Of a DNA stretch of 19,428 nucleotides, positions 1 through 6,090 are shown piece by piece. The position numbers and the translations under genes were made by a program. The DNA comes from an uncultured Lachnospiraceae bacterium (GTDB taxonomy: Bacteria; Bacillota; Clostridia; Lachnospirales; Lachnospiraceae): the NCBI GenBank assembly GCA_947594085.1, contig CANQEB010000014.1, forward strand, positions 1 through 19,428. Direction: 5' to 3'. Each line of letters begins with the position of its first letter. The first letter of the stretch is position 1. The notes beneath the pieces were generated by a model. It was not told the DNA's origin and searched no databases. It worked only from the letters and a program-made list of their open reading frames with translations.

Positions 1-4
1 GGAA

Positions 5-22
5 AGCCTGTAAATACAGGCT
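5..22. terminator. 8-bp perfect hairpin, terminator-like on the - strand
   Basis: AGCCTGTA and TACAGGCT form a perfect 8-bp inverted repeat around an AA loop. Read on the minus strand it lies about 130 nt downstream of the secreted-protein gene at 153-785. It has only a very short T tail, so it may equally be an operator or part of a gene beyond the window edge. Nothing else is recognised in 23-152. Confidence 0.3.
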
Positions 23-152
23 ATACCGGCTTATGAGAACTTATAAAGAGATAGTCAAAAACTATATTTTGATTTAATAAGAAATATATGAATTTTTCAA
101 GGTACTATAGACAGGCTTTTGACCCCAATATCATATAATTAAAGTAATAGGC

Positions 153-785
153 TTATTCGCGTTCTCGTGCACATAAGTAAATCATTTTCCCCGAATCAGT
201 ATAATTCTTATATTGTGCATAATAATCATAGTTGCCCTGATAGACAAGAACGTCTTCCCCCGCTTCAAGTTTATCCACATTAGAAGATAATGCTGGATGT
301 ATGATGTTGTCGTATTCTTCCAAATATTTCATAAACACATCCTCTGGCTGGGAAGGATCGATGCTATGCATCATTTCGAGACCTTCTGCTTCCAAGTCAT
401 CCATTTCCAAAGCAGAGATAACAATAAGGGCATTGAGAATTACATTATAGCCTTCTTGCTCTTCGGCATCCAAATCCATGATTGAATTTGTTAACGATTC
501 TATAGTTAAATCCGTCTTATTGATTGTTAAAAAACCACCTGAACAATTTGTGCCATATGTATCACCCCAATCGGATGTGTCATATATACTATAAATCTTT
601 GTATCTAAACCACCCATATTCTGACTGTATTTTGAATTAAACTCCATAAGCCGTTTTGCATACAATTCGCAAAATTCCAACGCGGATACACGATCCGTTG
701 GGACATTCTGTTCCGCGTATACAGTTGTTACCAGACAAGAGGTAATAACTGCAGCAGTCAATAATACAACTGATTTTCTTTTCAT
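153..785 (-). CDS. Secreted protein of unknown function
   Basis: This 210-aa protein has a typical Sec signal peptide: MKRK, then a hydrophobic stretch to about residue 24, with likely cleavage after VYA. I recognise no domain. The mature part is acidic and rich in Asp, Glu and Tyr, with few cysteines and no membrane segment, repeat or wall anchor, so it is probably released or loosely attached outside the cell. The start is supported by AAGGAGG 8-9 nt upstream and by a promoter at 819-847. It appears to be a single-gene transcription unit in an AT-rich stretch at the left of the mobile element, pointing away from the transfer genes, so it is probably accessory cargo. No function can be assigned from the sequence. 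Confidence 0.75.
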   Translation of the reverse strand: MKRKSVVLLTAAVITSCLVTTVYAEQNVPTDRVSALEFCELYAKRLMEFNSKYSQNMGGLDTKIYSIYDTSDWGDTYGTNCSGGFLTINKTDLTIESLTNSIMDLDAEEQEGYNVILNALIVISALEMDDLEAEGLEMMHSIDPSQPEDVFMKYLEEYDNIIHPALSSNVDKLEAGEDVLVYQGNYDYYAQYKNYTDSGKMIYLCARERE

Positions 786-818
786 AATGCTGTCCTCCTT
801 TTCGGTTAAATATGCATT

Positions 819-847
819 ATTGTATCATATGTAATTTGCGCTTGCAA
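819..847 (-). promoter_or_regulatory. Sigma-A promoter of the secreted-protein gene
   Basis: On the minus strand TTGCAA (842-847), a 17-bp spacer and TACAAT (819-824) form a good vegetative promoter, with TG one base upstream of the -10 element (extended -10). An imperfect inverted repeat (TTTGC/GCAAA) overlaps the -35 box, so repressor control is possible. Transcription would start near 812, about 27 nt before the ATG. Confidence 0.65.
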
Positions 848-957
848 AGCCAAATTTATCTTTGCATTATGCTACCAATTCATTGTCATGAAAGTACTCT
901 GGGTGTTTGGTCTGGAACTTTTTTCATTTTATGAAGAAAATAAATGTATAAAAATGG

Positions 958-1188
958 CTATTCCGAAATATCTTCAAGAAACTGTGGGAAGCTTTCGCAG
1001 AGATCGTAAAATTCTCTGCCATTGTCGGTTTTTATGCAGACTTTTAGGCATTCCTTGAATATTTCACGCGTCATCTCGGTTCTTCCGTATATGGCGTCCA
1101 GTTGGTATGGCTCATACGCAAGTGTCGTGCGCACCATATTTCCCAATCGCTTGCATTCCTCGGCTGTGTATTCACGATCTGTACTCAT
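958..1188 (-). CDS. Small protein of unknown function, divergent from an HTH regulator
   Basis: A 76-aa, mostly acidic and probably soluble helical protein starting MSTDREYT. The start at 1188 is chosen over an in-frame ATG nine codons upstream because AAGGGG lies 7-8 nt before it. I recognise no family and see no signal peptide or membrane segment. It is transcribed divergently from the 70-aa HTH gene at 1294. Its strong promoter (-10 TATAAT at 1228-1233, -35 TTGACT at 1251-1256) is covered by the same TCAATA repeats that flank the HTH promoter, so the HTH protein probably controls it. By context it could be an anti-repressor, excision factor or toxin-antitoxin-like partner, but nothing in the sequence decides between these. 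Confidence 0.65.
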   Translation of the reverse strand: MSTDREYTAEECKRLGNMVRTTLAYEPYQLDAIYGRTEMTREIFKECLKVCIKTDNGREFYDLCESFPQFLEDISE

Positions 1189-1227
1189 TTTGGTTCCCCT
1201 TTCTATCGAAAACATGTCTTTTTCTTA

Positions 1228-1271
1228 ATTATACTCAATATATTGATACTAGTCAATAGATGGAGTATGAT
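1228..1271. promoter_or_regulatory. Overlapping divergent promoters with TCAATA operator
   Basis: Minus promoter: -35 TTGACT (1251-1256), 17-bp spacer, -10 TATAAT (1228-1233). Plus promoter: -35 TTGATA (1243-1248), 17-bp spacer, -10 TATGAT (1266-1271). The two overlap, so both polymerases cannot bind together. A perfect 12-bp palindrome TCAATATATTGA (1235-1246) and a third half-site TCAATA (1253-1258) lie across both. These are likely binding sites of the HTH protein encoded at 1294. Confidence 0.7.
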
Positions 1272-1293
1272 ACTGTTTTCCCAGGGTGAGGAA

Positions 1294-1506
1294 ATGATCA
1301 GCTATCAACCGTTTTATGATACGTTATTCAAAAAGGGAATTACGGAATATCACCTGATCCATGTTGAGGGGATATCGGCACATACCTTGCATCGCATTAA
1401 ACACGGGGAGTCGATCACAACGAAAACGCTGGATCGGCTGTGTTATATCCTTGACTGTGATGTAAGCGATATCATTTGTCATGACAAAAATGTACCGGAG
1501 GAATGA
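1294..1506 (+). CDS. Small XRE/Cro-type HTH DNA-binding protein
   Basis: A 70-aa protein that is almost entirely one helix-turn-helix domain of the Cro/C1 type (HTH_26-like). The recognisable core runs from the ISAHTLHRIKHGE segment, with its recognition helix, to TTKTLDRLCYILDCDVSDII, the usual closing helices of these small regulators. The ATG at 1294 is chosen because an in-frame ATG at 1267 lies inside the predicted -10 box, and an AGGGTGAGG purine run precedes 1294. It is divergent from the 76-aa gene at 958-1188 and most likely represses one or both of the overlapping promoters between them. Similar small HTH proteins are common controllers of conjugative and mobilizable elements. The specific target is inferred from position. 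Confidence 0.85.
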   Translation: MISYQPFYDTLFKKGITEYHLIHVEGISAHTLHRIKHGESITTKTLDRLCYILDCDVSDIICHDKNVPEE

Positions 1507-1531
1507 GACTCTGACGGTTTTCTCAATAATT

Positions 1532-1569
1532 AAGGGATATGCTGCCATTAAAAGCAGTGTATCCCTTTT
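1532..1569. terminator. Bidirectional terminator between convergent genes
   Basis: AAGGGATA (1532-1539) pairs with TATCCCTT (1560-1567). The next six bases on each side also pair, with two G-T wobbles, to give a 14-bp stem around an 8-nt loop, followed by TTTTC on the plus strand. It sits between the HTH gene ending at 1506 and the convergent XRE gene ending at 1583, so it can serve both. Confidence 0.75.
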
Positions 1570-1582
1570 CTATAATCTAAAG

Positions 1583-2386
1583 CTATTCCGCTGGTGTAAA
1601 CATCTGCAAACAGAGTGTTTTCAAGAGTTCACGCGATTTCTCGTCCAGTCCGGTCTGTGCCAGATAATCCGCTACGATATTTGCCATATCTTCTGCAGTC
1701 ACCGGGCGTTCCTGCCGGATCATCTCAGCCTGTCCATGCATCGCACTCATCATTTCCGTGAGCCTGGAAGTATCTATATCCGCAGAACCACTGGCGTAAG
1801 CTTCACGCATATCTTTTAGGACACTCATCATAATGTCGCGCAGTTTGACCAGAGATGCCTCTGAGGAGGTAACTTTCTCGGCGCTCATACGGTTCATGTC
1901 GTGCTTCGCCTCTCTGCGCGCTTCCGACGTTTCTCTGGCATAGTCCCTCAGCACATCAATCCCATAGTCTATCACGGCGTTCCTTGTCTGAAATGCCGGA
2001 GCATCGGTATCCTCAAAGTAAGCCTTTGCATAATCAAGAAAGCGCGGAAAATTCCTGCTTTCTATCATCAGGTTCAGGACTCTGCTGTCCACCCTGCCAG
2101 ACAGTATCTGGTATAATGCCTGATTGCTGAGTCCCAACTGGCTCAGTTCCATGTTCTTCCGCATCCTCACATCGGTCAGTCCAAGCAGATAGTCCGCAGA
2201 AACGTTGAAAAATACTGCCAGTTTCGCCAGAACATCGTGTCCGACGGTTACCGTCTTTCCACTTTCAATCCGGCTGATCACTGATGCAGGAATGCCTGTC
2301 CGCTCGCTAAGTTCCGTCTGTGTCAGGTGCATGCTTGTCCGCAGATCGCCAATGCGGTCATTGATTGTTCCGCTTAATTCACTCAT
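1583..2386 (-). CDS. XRE-family transcriptional regulator with large C-terminal domain
   Basis: A 267-aa protein. Residues about 10-70 form a classic XRE helix-turn-helix (LTQTELSERTGIPASVISRIE, then LAKLAVFFNVSADYLLGLTD). The remaining 200 residues are helical and Glu/Arg/Met-rich, with no catalytic motif I recognise; no HEXXH peptidase motif is seen. It is probably the master repressor of the element: its promoter faces away from the replication and transfer operon, and palindromes lie at its own -35 box and upstream of the + operon. The start ATG is preceded by AAGGGA about 9 nt upstream. The long C-terminal part may sense a signal or mediate oligomerisation, which is inference. Converges on the 70-aa HTH gene across a shared terminator. 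Confidence 0.85.
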   Translation of the reverse strand: MSELSGTINDRIGDLRTSMHLTQTELSERTGIPASVISRIESGKTVTVGHDVLAKLAVFFNVSADYLLGLTDVRMRKNMELSQLGLSNQALYQILSGRVDSRVLNLMIESRNFPRFLDYAKAYFEDTDAPAFQTRNAVIDYGIDVLRDYARETSEARREAKHDMNRMSAEKVTSSEASLVKLRDIMMSVLKDMREAYASGSADIDTSRLTEMMSAMHGQAEMIRQERPVTAEDMANIVADYLAQTGLDEKSRELLKTLCLQMFTPAE

Positions 2387-2418
2387 ATGTACTGTCCCTT
2401 CCTGTCTTTCTAAATCAC

Positions 2419-2447
2419 ATTATATAAATTCTTATGCAAATTTGCAA
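2419..2447 (-). promoter_or_regulatory. Promoter of the XRE regulator with palindromic operator
   Basis: On the minus strand TTGCAA (2442-2447), a 17-bp spacer and a perfect TATAAT (2419-2424). The 12-bp palindrome TGCAAATTTGCA (2435-2446) overlaps the -35 box, consistent with autoregulation by the XRE protein. Confidence 0.75.
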
Positions 2448-2461
2448 AAAAATATGAAAAA

Positions 2462-2557
2462 ATGTCTGCTTTCTTGCAGATATGTTGATTTTCGGGCTTT
2501 TTGGAAAACCAGTGCTATGCTCTCCTTACAGCGAAACGCTGACACATGCGCATGTGT
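2462..2557. promoter_or_regulatory. Upstream regulatory region of the replication/transfer operon
   Basis: Three signals lie between the XRE promoter and the first + gene. An 8-bp imperfect hairpin is built on TCTGC/GCAGA (arms about 2462-2469 and 2476-2483). A possible extended -10, TGCTATGCT, lies at 2513-2521 without a clear -35. A perfect 16-bp palindrome ACACATGCGCATGTGT lies at 2542-2557, where a repressor would block elongation or initiation. I take this as the control region of the operon starting at 2596. The promoter call is weak, while the palindrome is certain as sequence. Confidence 0.5.
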
Positions 2558-2595
2558 GTTGCCCGTTGTTTAGCATCGGAAAGGAGGCACATGGT

Positions 2596-2697
2596 TTGGA
2601 TAAGGAAATGCTTATTGAAAAGTTAATCAAAAACTATCCGTTTGATTATACGGCATTGCTTGAGGCAGCAGAAAATCAGTCGGAAAGTATTATCTGA
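2596..2697 (+). CDS. 33-aa small protein with TTG start, coupled to the primase gene
   Basis: AAAGGAGG at 2580-2587 is ideally placed (8 nt) for a TTG start at 2596. The in-frame ATG at 2608 has only an AAGGAA purine run directly before it. The product ends IKNYPFDYTALLEAAENQSESII and has no signal peptide or known motif. Its TGA overlaps the ATG of the CHC2 gene (TGATG, 2695-2699), which implies translational coupling and supports it being translated. It may be a small DNA-binding or replication accessory protein, or only a leader that feeds ribosomes into the primase gene. The longer open frame back to 2482 has no ribosome site. Confidence 0.6.
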   Translation: MDKEMLIEKLIKNYPFDYTALLEAAENQSESII

Positions 2698-3335
2698 TGT
2701 CCATTTTTAAGGAAGTAAAGGAGCAGTTAAAGTTGCGGGACGTCGCGGCGTACTACGGACTGCGTGTCAACAGAGCCGGCTTCGCCAGCTGCCCGTTCCA
2801 TAAGGAGCGGACGCCAAGCATGAAGCTGTATGACGATCATTTCTACTGCTTTGGCTGCCAGAGCAGCGGGGACGTCATCTCGTTGGTCGAAAAACTCTTT
2901 GGACTGCAGCCGCTTGATGCAGCAAAGAAGCTCCAGCATGATTTCGGGCTTGCGGAGGTGCCCTATGATTACGAAAAAGAGTCGCAGGCACACCGTGAAC
3001 GTCAGAAATCAATTCGGAAGGAATTGGAGTTCAAAAGATGGAAAGCTGCCACTTATCTGCTCCTCGCAGATTACTGCCACTTGCTTCGCAAATGGAAAGA
3101 GGAATATGCACCAAAGAATCATGAGGAGCCCTTTCACCCGCTGTTCGTAGAAAGTATGCAGGAATTGGATAAGATCGAACATTATTGTGATCTGTTCCTG
3201 TATGGCACGGACACGGATATAAAGGAGTTCCGGGAATACGAAGAAAGGCAGGTAAAAAGAATTGCAGACAGAATACATGGGTACAATCGGGCAGGGCTGG
3301 GAAGAACCGGTCACACTCTCGGAGACGAAAGATGA
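2697..3335 (+). CDS. CHC2 zinc-finger primase-like protein
   Basis: A 212-aa protein whose N-terminal 80 residues match the CHC2 zinc finger of DnaG primases. The ligands are visible as Cys32-x2-His35 and Cys51-x2-Cys54, set in CPFHKERTPSM and FYCFGCQSSGDVISLV. The TOPRIM catalytic domain of full primases (about 600 aa) is absent. The rest is a charged, helical tail without a recognisable motif. Stand-alone CHC2 proteins paired with DUF3987 proteins are common in mobile elements of clostridia and are thought to help initiate element DNA replication; that role is inferred from family and context. Start overlaps the preceding stop codon. The 3' end overlaps the start of the DUF3987 gene by more than 50 bp. 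Confidence 0.88.
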   Translation: MSIFKEVKEQLKLRDVAAYYGLRVNRAGFASCPFHKERTPSMKLYDDHFYCFGCQSSGDVISLVEKLFGLQPLDAAKKLQHDFGLAEVPYDYEKESQAHRERQKSIRKELEFKRWKAATYLLLADYCHLLRKWKEEYAPKNHEEPFHPLFVESMQELDKIEHYCDLFLYGTDTDIKEFREYEERQVKRIADRIHGYNRAGLGRTGHTLGDER

Positions 3336-4581
3336 TCTTCCGCTGTTCCCGGTTCACTGTTTCCCGGCTGCAGTCCGGGAATATATAACAGCATTGTCCG
3401 AAAATACACAGACGAGCATTGATATGGCTGCGGTTGTCGCATTGGGGACATTGGCGGTTGCCGCGCAGCGGCGGTACAGGATTGAGGGAAACAGCGGCTA
3501 TTATGAACCGCTCAACCTGTATGTGCTGCTGGTCGCAGAACCGGGGGAACGAAAATCTTCCATCATGCAGAATTTCGTTCGGTTCCTCAATGATTACGAG
3601 GAAAAACACCATATCCGCCTCTATGCGGATGATTGTTCCTCAGAGGCGCTCACAACATTGCTGGCGGAGAACGACGGCCTTATGGCTGTCATCTCTGCCG
3701 AAGGCAGCATTTTTGACATTATTGCAGGAAGGTATACCGGACAGAAAGTCAACCTTGATGTATGGCTCAAAGGGCACTGCGGGGATGAGATCAGGGTCGA
3801 CCGGAAGAACCGCGACGCAGAGTATGTTCATAATCCCCGGCTGACAACGCTGCTCGCTGTCCAACCGAGTGTTCTGGAGGATGTCATGGAAAACCGGGTT
3901 ATGAACGGCAGGGGACTTGTCGCACGCTTCCTTGTGGCGATTCCGGCTTCAAGAATCGGAAAACGGATTTTCTTATCGCAGGCTGTCCCGGAAAGCGCCG
4001 TAAACGGCTTCAGGCTTGTTCTGGAAAGCATCTTCCTAGATGGGAAAGATGAAGAAATTCGGACAATCCGCCTGTCAGGAGAGGCACAAACTGCCATCGA
4101 GAGTTATTTTATGGAAAACGAAAAACTGCTTGCTGACAGGTCAAATGTAATGAAGGAGTGGCTGGCAAAGAATGTTGGGGCTGTCCTGCGTATTGCCGGC
4201 ATCCTGCATCTTGCAGGTGGGAAAGACGACAGGGAACTTCTGTCCGGTGAAACAATGCGCGGTGCGGCAGAGATCGGCAAATATTTTTACGCACACGCAA
4301 AATACGCTTACGAGGTCATGGACAATGGCAATACGCTGAAAATGGCTGAACTCGTCCTGTCAAAACTGAAGCAGACCGGCAAGTCGCAGACAACGCGCAG
4401 GGAGCTGTTCCGTGCCTGCCGGGGGAGCTATTTCAAGCAGGTGGCGGACATAAAGCCAATCCTAGATATGCTTGAGGAATATGGCTATATACGGCAGGAA
4501 ACGGTTGCACGGGCAGGAACAAACAGAGCGAGTGAGGTGATCTTCATCAGTCCATATCTATATGGACGAAAAGGACAATAG
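3262..4581 (+). CDS. DUF3987/YfjI-type replication-associated ATPase-like protein
   Basis: A 439-aa protein resembling the DUF3987 (YfjI) family found next to primases in prophages and mobile elements. A P-loop-like stretch, AEPGERKSS, lies at about residues 92-100, followed by the family-type segments SAEGSIFDII and GRGLVARFLVA. Helicase-like DNA unwinding together with the CHC2 protein is the usual suggestion, but activity is unproven for this family. The TTG at 3262 has GGCAGG about 8 nt upstream; the ATG at 3277 gives a protein five residues shorter and lacks a clear ribosome site. Either start lies inside the end of the CHC2 gene, so the two are translationally linked. The stop codon lies inside a 13-bp inverted repeat (4573-4625) leading into oriT. 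Confidence 0.82.
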   Translation: MQTEYMGTIGQGWEEPVTLSETKDDLPLFPVHCFPAAVREYITALSENTQTSIDMAAVVALGTLAVAAQRRYRIEGNSGYYEPLNLYVLLVAEPGERKSSIMQNFVRFLNDYEEKHHIRLYADDCSSEALTTLLAENDGLMAVISAEGSIFDIIAGRYTGQKVNLDVWLKGHCGDEIRVDRKNRDAEYVHNPRLTTLLAVQPSVLEDVMENRVMNGRGLVARFLVAIPASRIGKRIFLSQAVPESAVNGFRLVLESIFLDGKDEEIRTIRLSGEAQTAIESYFMENEKLLADRSNVMKEWLAKNVGAVLRIAGILHLAGGKDDRELLSGETMRGAAEIGKYFYAHAKYAYEVMDNGNTLKMAELVLSKLKQTGKSQTTRRELFRACRGSYFKQVADIKPILDMLEEYGYIRQETVARAGTNRASEVIFISPYLYGRKGQ

Positions 4582-4625
4582 GGACAAAAGAAGTACAGGG
4601 TTTGTCCGTAAAGTCCCTATTGTCC
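4573..4625. repeat. 13-bp perfect inverted repeat built from four GGACAA motifs
   Basis: GGACAATAGGGAC (4573-4585) and its exact complement GTCCCTATTGTCC (4613-4625) flank a 27-nt loop. Inside, GGACAAA (4582-4588) and TTTGTCC (4600-4606) can form an alternative hairpin. GGACAA therefore occurs four times, twice in each orientation. The repeat begins inside the last codons of the DUF3987 gene and ends 33 bp before oriT. No T-run follows, so it does not look like a simple terminator. Confidence 0.8.
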
Positions 4626-4654
4626 AATGGTTTTAAAGGGATGCAAGGGAACGT

Positions 4655-4702
4655 TGCCCCACTACTTTACGGATGTAAAGTATAGTGGGTTACACTTCAC
4701 AC
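4655..4702 (+). other. Origin of transfer (oriT), MobV/pMV158 type
   Basis: CTTTAC-GGAT-GTAAAG (4665-4680) forms the core hairpin, extended by CCCACTA (4658-4664) pairing with TAGTGGG (4683-4689). This closely resembles the pMV158 oriT as I remember it, with its ATAAAGTATAGTGTG/TTATAC nick region; here the matching bases are GTAAAGTATAGTGGG then TTACAC. By analogy the relaxase would nick between 4689 and 4690. It lies directly upstream of the MobV relaxase gene, as is usual for this family. Confidence 0.88.
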
Positions 4703-4776
4703 AAGGGGAAGCGCTTAGTTTGCCGTATCCGGCATTTCGCTGACCGCTTGTGTGGAGTGGATGGGAGGAGATGCTT

Positions 4777-5823
4777 ATGGAAAAAATGGTATGCCATGTG
4801 GAGAAATACAAAAAAGGGAACGTAGTCTCCCGTGAGCTGCACAATGAACGGAAGAACAAAAATTACAGCAATGAGGAGATTGACCTTTCGCGGACGCATC
4901 TTAACTTTGCCCTGATTCAGAGGGATACCCGGAGTTATTACCGCTCGGTGATGGATCTGGTCGATAAACGTAACAATCCGACCGGAAAGGCAATGCGCAA
5001 GGACGCGGTTGTTCTCTGCGAAACTGTCATATCATCGAGCAATGGTTTCTTTAAGGGGCTTTCTATAGAGGAACAGAGACGCTTCTTCGAGGATGCGGCA
5101 AAATATCTGCAGGATTTCTTTGGGAAGGAAAACTGCATATACGCAACAGTCCATTTTGATGAACATACACCGCACATGCACTTTGGGTTTGTGCCTTTGA
5201 CAAAGGACAAACGGCTCTGCGCCAAAGAGGTCACTGCCCGTTCTGAACTGTTGCGCCTGCAGGACGAACTGCCCAGGTTCCTGCAGGATAGGGGGTTCCA
5301 GATCGAACGCGGTGAGTCCGGCTCCACGGCTGTCCATAAAAGCGTCCGACAGTACAAGGCAGATATGGAGAAGGAAAAGGCAACGCTTGAAGCCTCGATC
5401 CAGAAAGATAAAAAGGAGCTTTCACGGATCGCTTCCCAAAAGACTGAAATAAAATCCGTTGAGCAGATTCCGACAGGCAAGACAATGTTCAGCGGCAAAG
5501 TCACGGTTGACAGTGAAGATTACAGGAAAGTTGCCTCTCTCGCGAAGAAGCAGCTTGCCGCAGAGAACAGGGAAAAGAAGCTCTCCAGGGAGCTGTCCTC
5601 CGTCCAGAAAGAAAATGCAGTCTTGAAAACGGAAAACGAGGAAATGAGGGCGCAGCTCAGCAAACGGCAGTCCATCACAAAACGTCTTTCTGCGGCTTCT
5701 ATGGAGACGGAACTGCGTGAGCTACGTGCGTTCAGATGGCTGGCTGAAAAATTTCTTTCGGAGCATGGTTTATTGGATTATTTCAGGAAAGCATTCATAC
5801 ATTCTAAAGAACGTGGGTTATGA
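4777..5823 (+). CDS. mobV: MobV-family relaxase (Mob/Pre)
   Basis: A 348-aa relaxase that would nick oriT at 4655-4702 and pilot the strand during mobilization by a helper conjugation system. With the start at 4777 (GGAGG 8 nt upstream) the N-terminal HNxR motif gives His22-Asn23-Glu24-Arg25, the same residue number as the catalytic His22 of pMV158 MobM; this favours 4777 over the open frame back to 4750. A second motif, HFDEHTPHMHFGFVP, is the metal-binding HxDExxPHxH segment of the family. The C-terminal half (from about residue 180) is Lys/Glu-rich coiled coil, typical for MobV proteins. It is somewhat shorter than plasmid MobM (about 494 aa). Followed by a 44-aa ORF and the recombinase in the same direction. 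Confidence 0.93.
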   Translation: MEKMVCHVEKYKKGNVVSRELHNERKNKNYSNEEIDLSRTHLNFALIQRDTRSYYRSVMDLVDKRNNPTGKAMRKDAVVLCETVISSSNGFFKGLSIEEQRRFFEDAAKYLQDFFGKENCIYATVHFDEHTPHMHFGFVPLTKDKRLCAKEVTARSELLRLQDELPRFLQDRGFQIERGESGSTAVHKSVRQYKADMEKEKATLEASIQKDKKELSRIASQKTEIKSVEQIPTGKTMFSGKVTVDSEDYRKVASLAKKQLAAENREKKLSRELSSVQKENAVLKTENEEMRAQLSKRQSITKRLSAASMETELRELRAFRWLAEKFLSEHGLLDYFRKAFIHSKERGL

Positions 5824-5881
5824 GAGGTGCGCTTTGGCAAAACCGGAATCAGAGTATTATGACAGTAGGGAGGAAAATGTT

Positions 5882-6016
5882 ATGGACTTACATTTTACAG
5901 AGATGCAGCGGATGGATATAAAGAAAGCGCTTAAAAGGGGAATATATAAAGAACTGCATGACAGAAATTATTTGTCAGATGCGCAACTAGATGAACTAAT
6001 TAGCAAAAATATGTGA
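5882..6016 (+). CDS. 44-aa SHOCT-like small protein
   Basis: The small frame starts at ATG 5882 with GGGAGG 8 nt upstream. The product contains IKKALKRGIYKELHDRNYLS followed by AQLDELI, which resembles the short C-terminal-type SHOCT helix-hairpin that often occurs in small mobile-element proteins. No signal peptide or catalytic residue is seen. The gene sits 58 bp after the relaxase and 74 bp before the recombinase on the same strand, so it may be expressed with either. A role as accessory factor in transfer or excision is possible, but only from position. The longer open frame from 5717 overlaps the relaxase out of frame and lacks a ribosome site. Confidence 0.65.
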   Translation: MDLHFTEMQRMDIKKALKRGIYKELHDRNYLSDAQLDELISKNM

Positions 6017-6024
6017 AAAATCAC

Positions 6025-6053
6025 TTGCGCATCATAGCTTGTCAGATTATACT
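6025..6053 (+). promoter_or_regulatory. Possible promoter of the serine recombinase
   Basis: TTGCGC (6025-6030), a 17-bp spacer and TATACT (6048-6053) suggest that the recombinase has its own promoter. The -10 is good and the -35 weak. Transcription would begin near 6060, about 30 nt before the ATG at 6091. Confidence 0.4.
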
Positions 6054-6090
6054 GTAAGTGGTGATGTGTCCTGATAAGGAGGAGGACACT

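Noticed and set aside
1102..1293. Upstream extension of the 70-aa HTH protein
   Set aside because: It would cross the operator and both divergent promoters; the in-frame ATG at 1267 is inside the -10 box.
3031..3612. Minus-strand 193-aa Cys/Phe-rich frame
   Set aside because: Shadow of the CHC2 and DUF3987 genes, with no ribosome site or motif.
5820..5921. 33-aa frame starting at the ATGA overlap with the relaxase stop
   Set aside because: The overlap is suggestive, but its sequence has no recognisable feature and it runs out of frame into the better-supported 44-aa gene.
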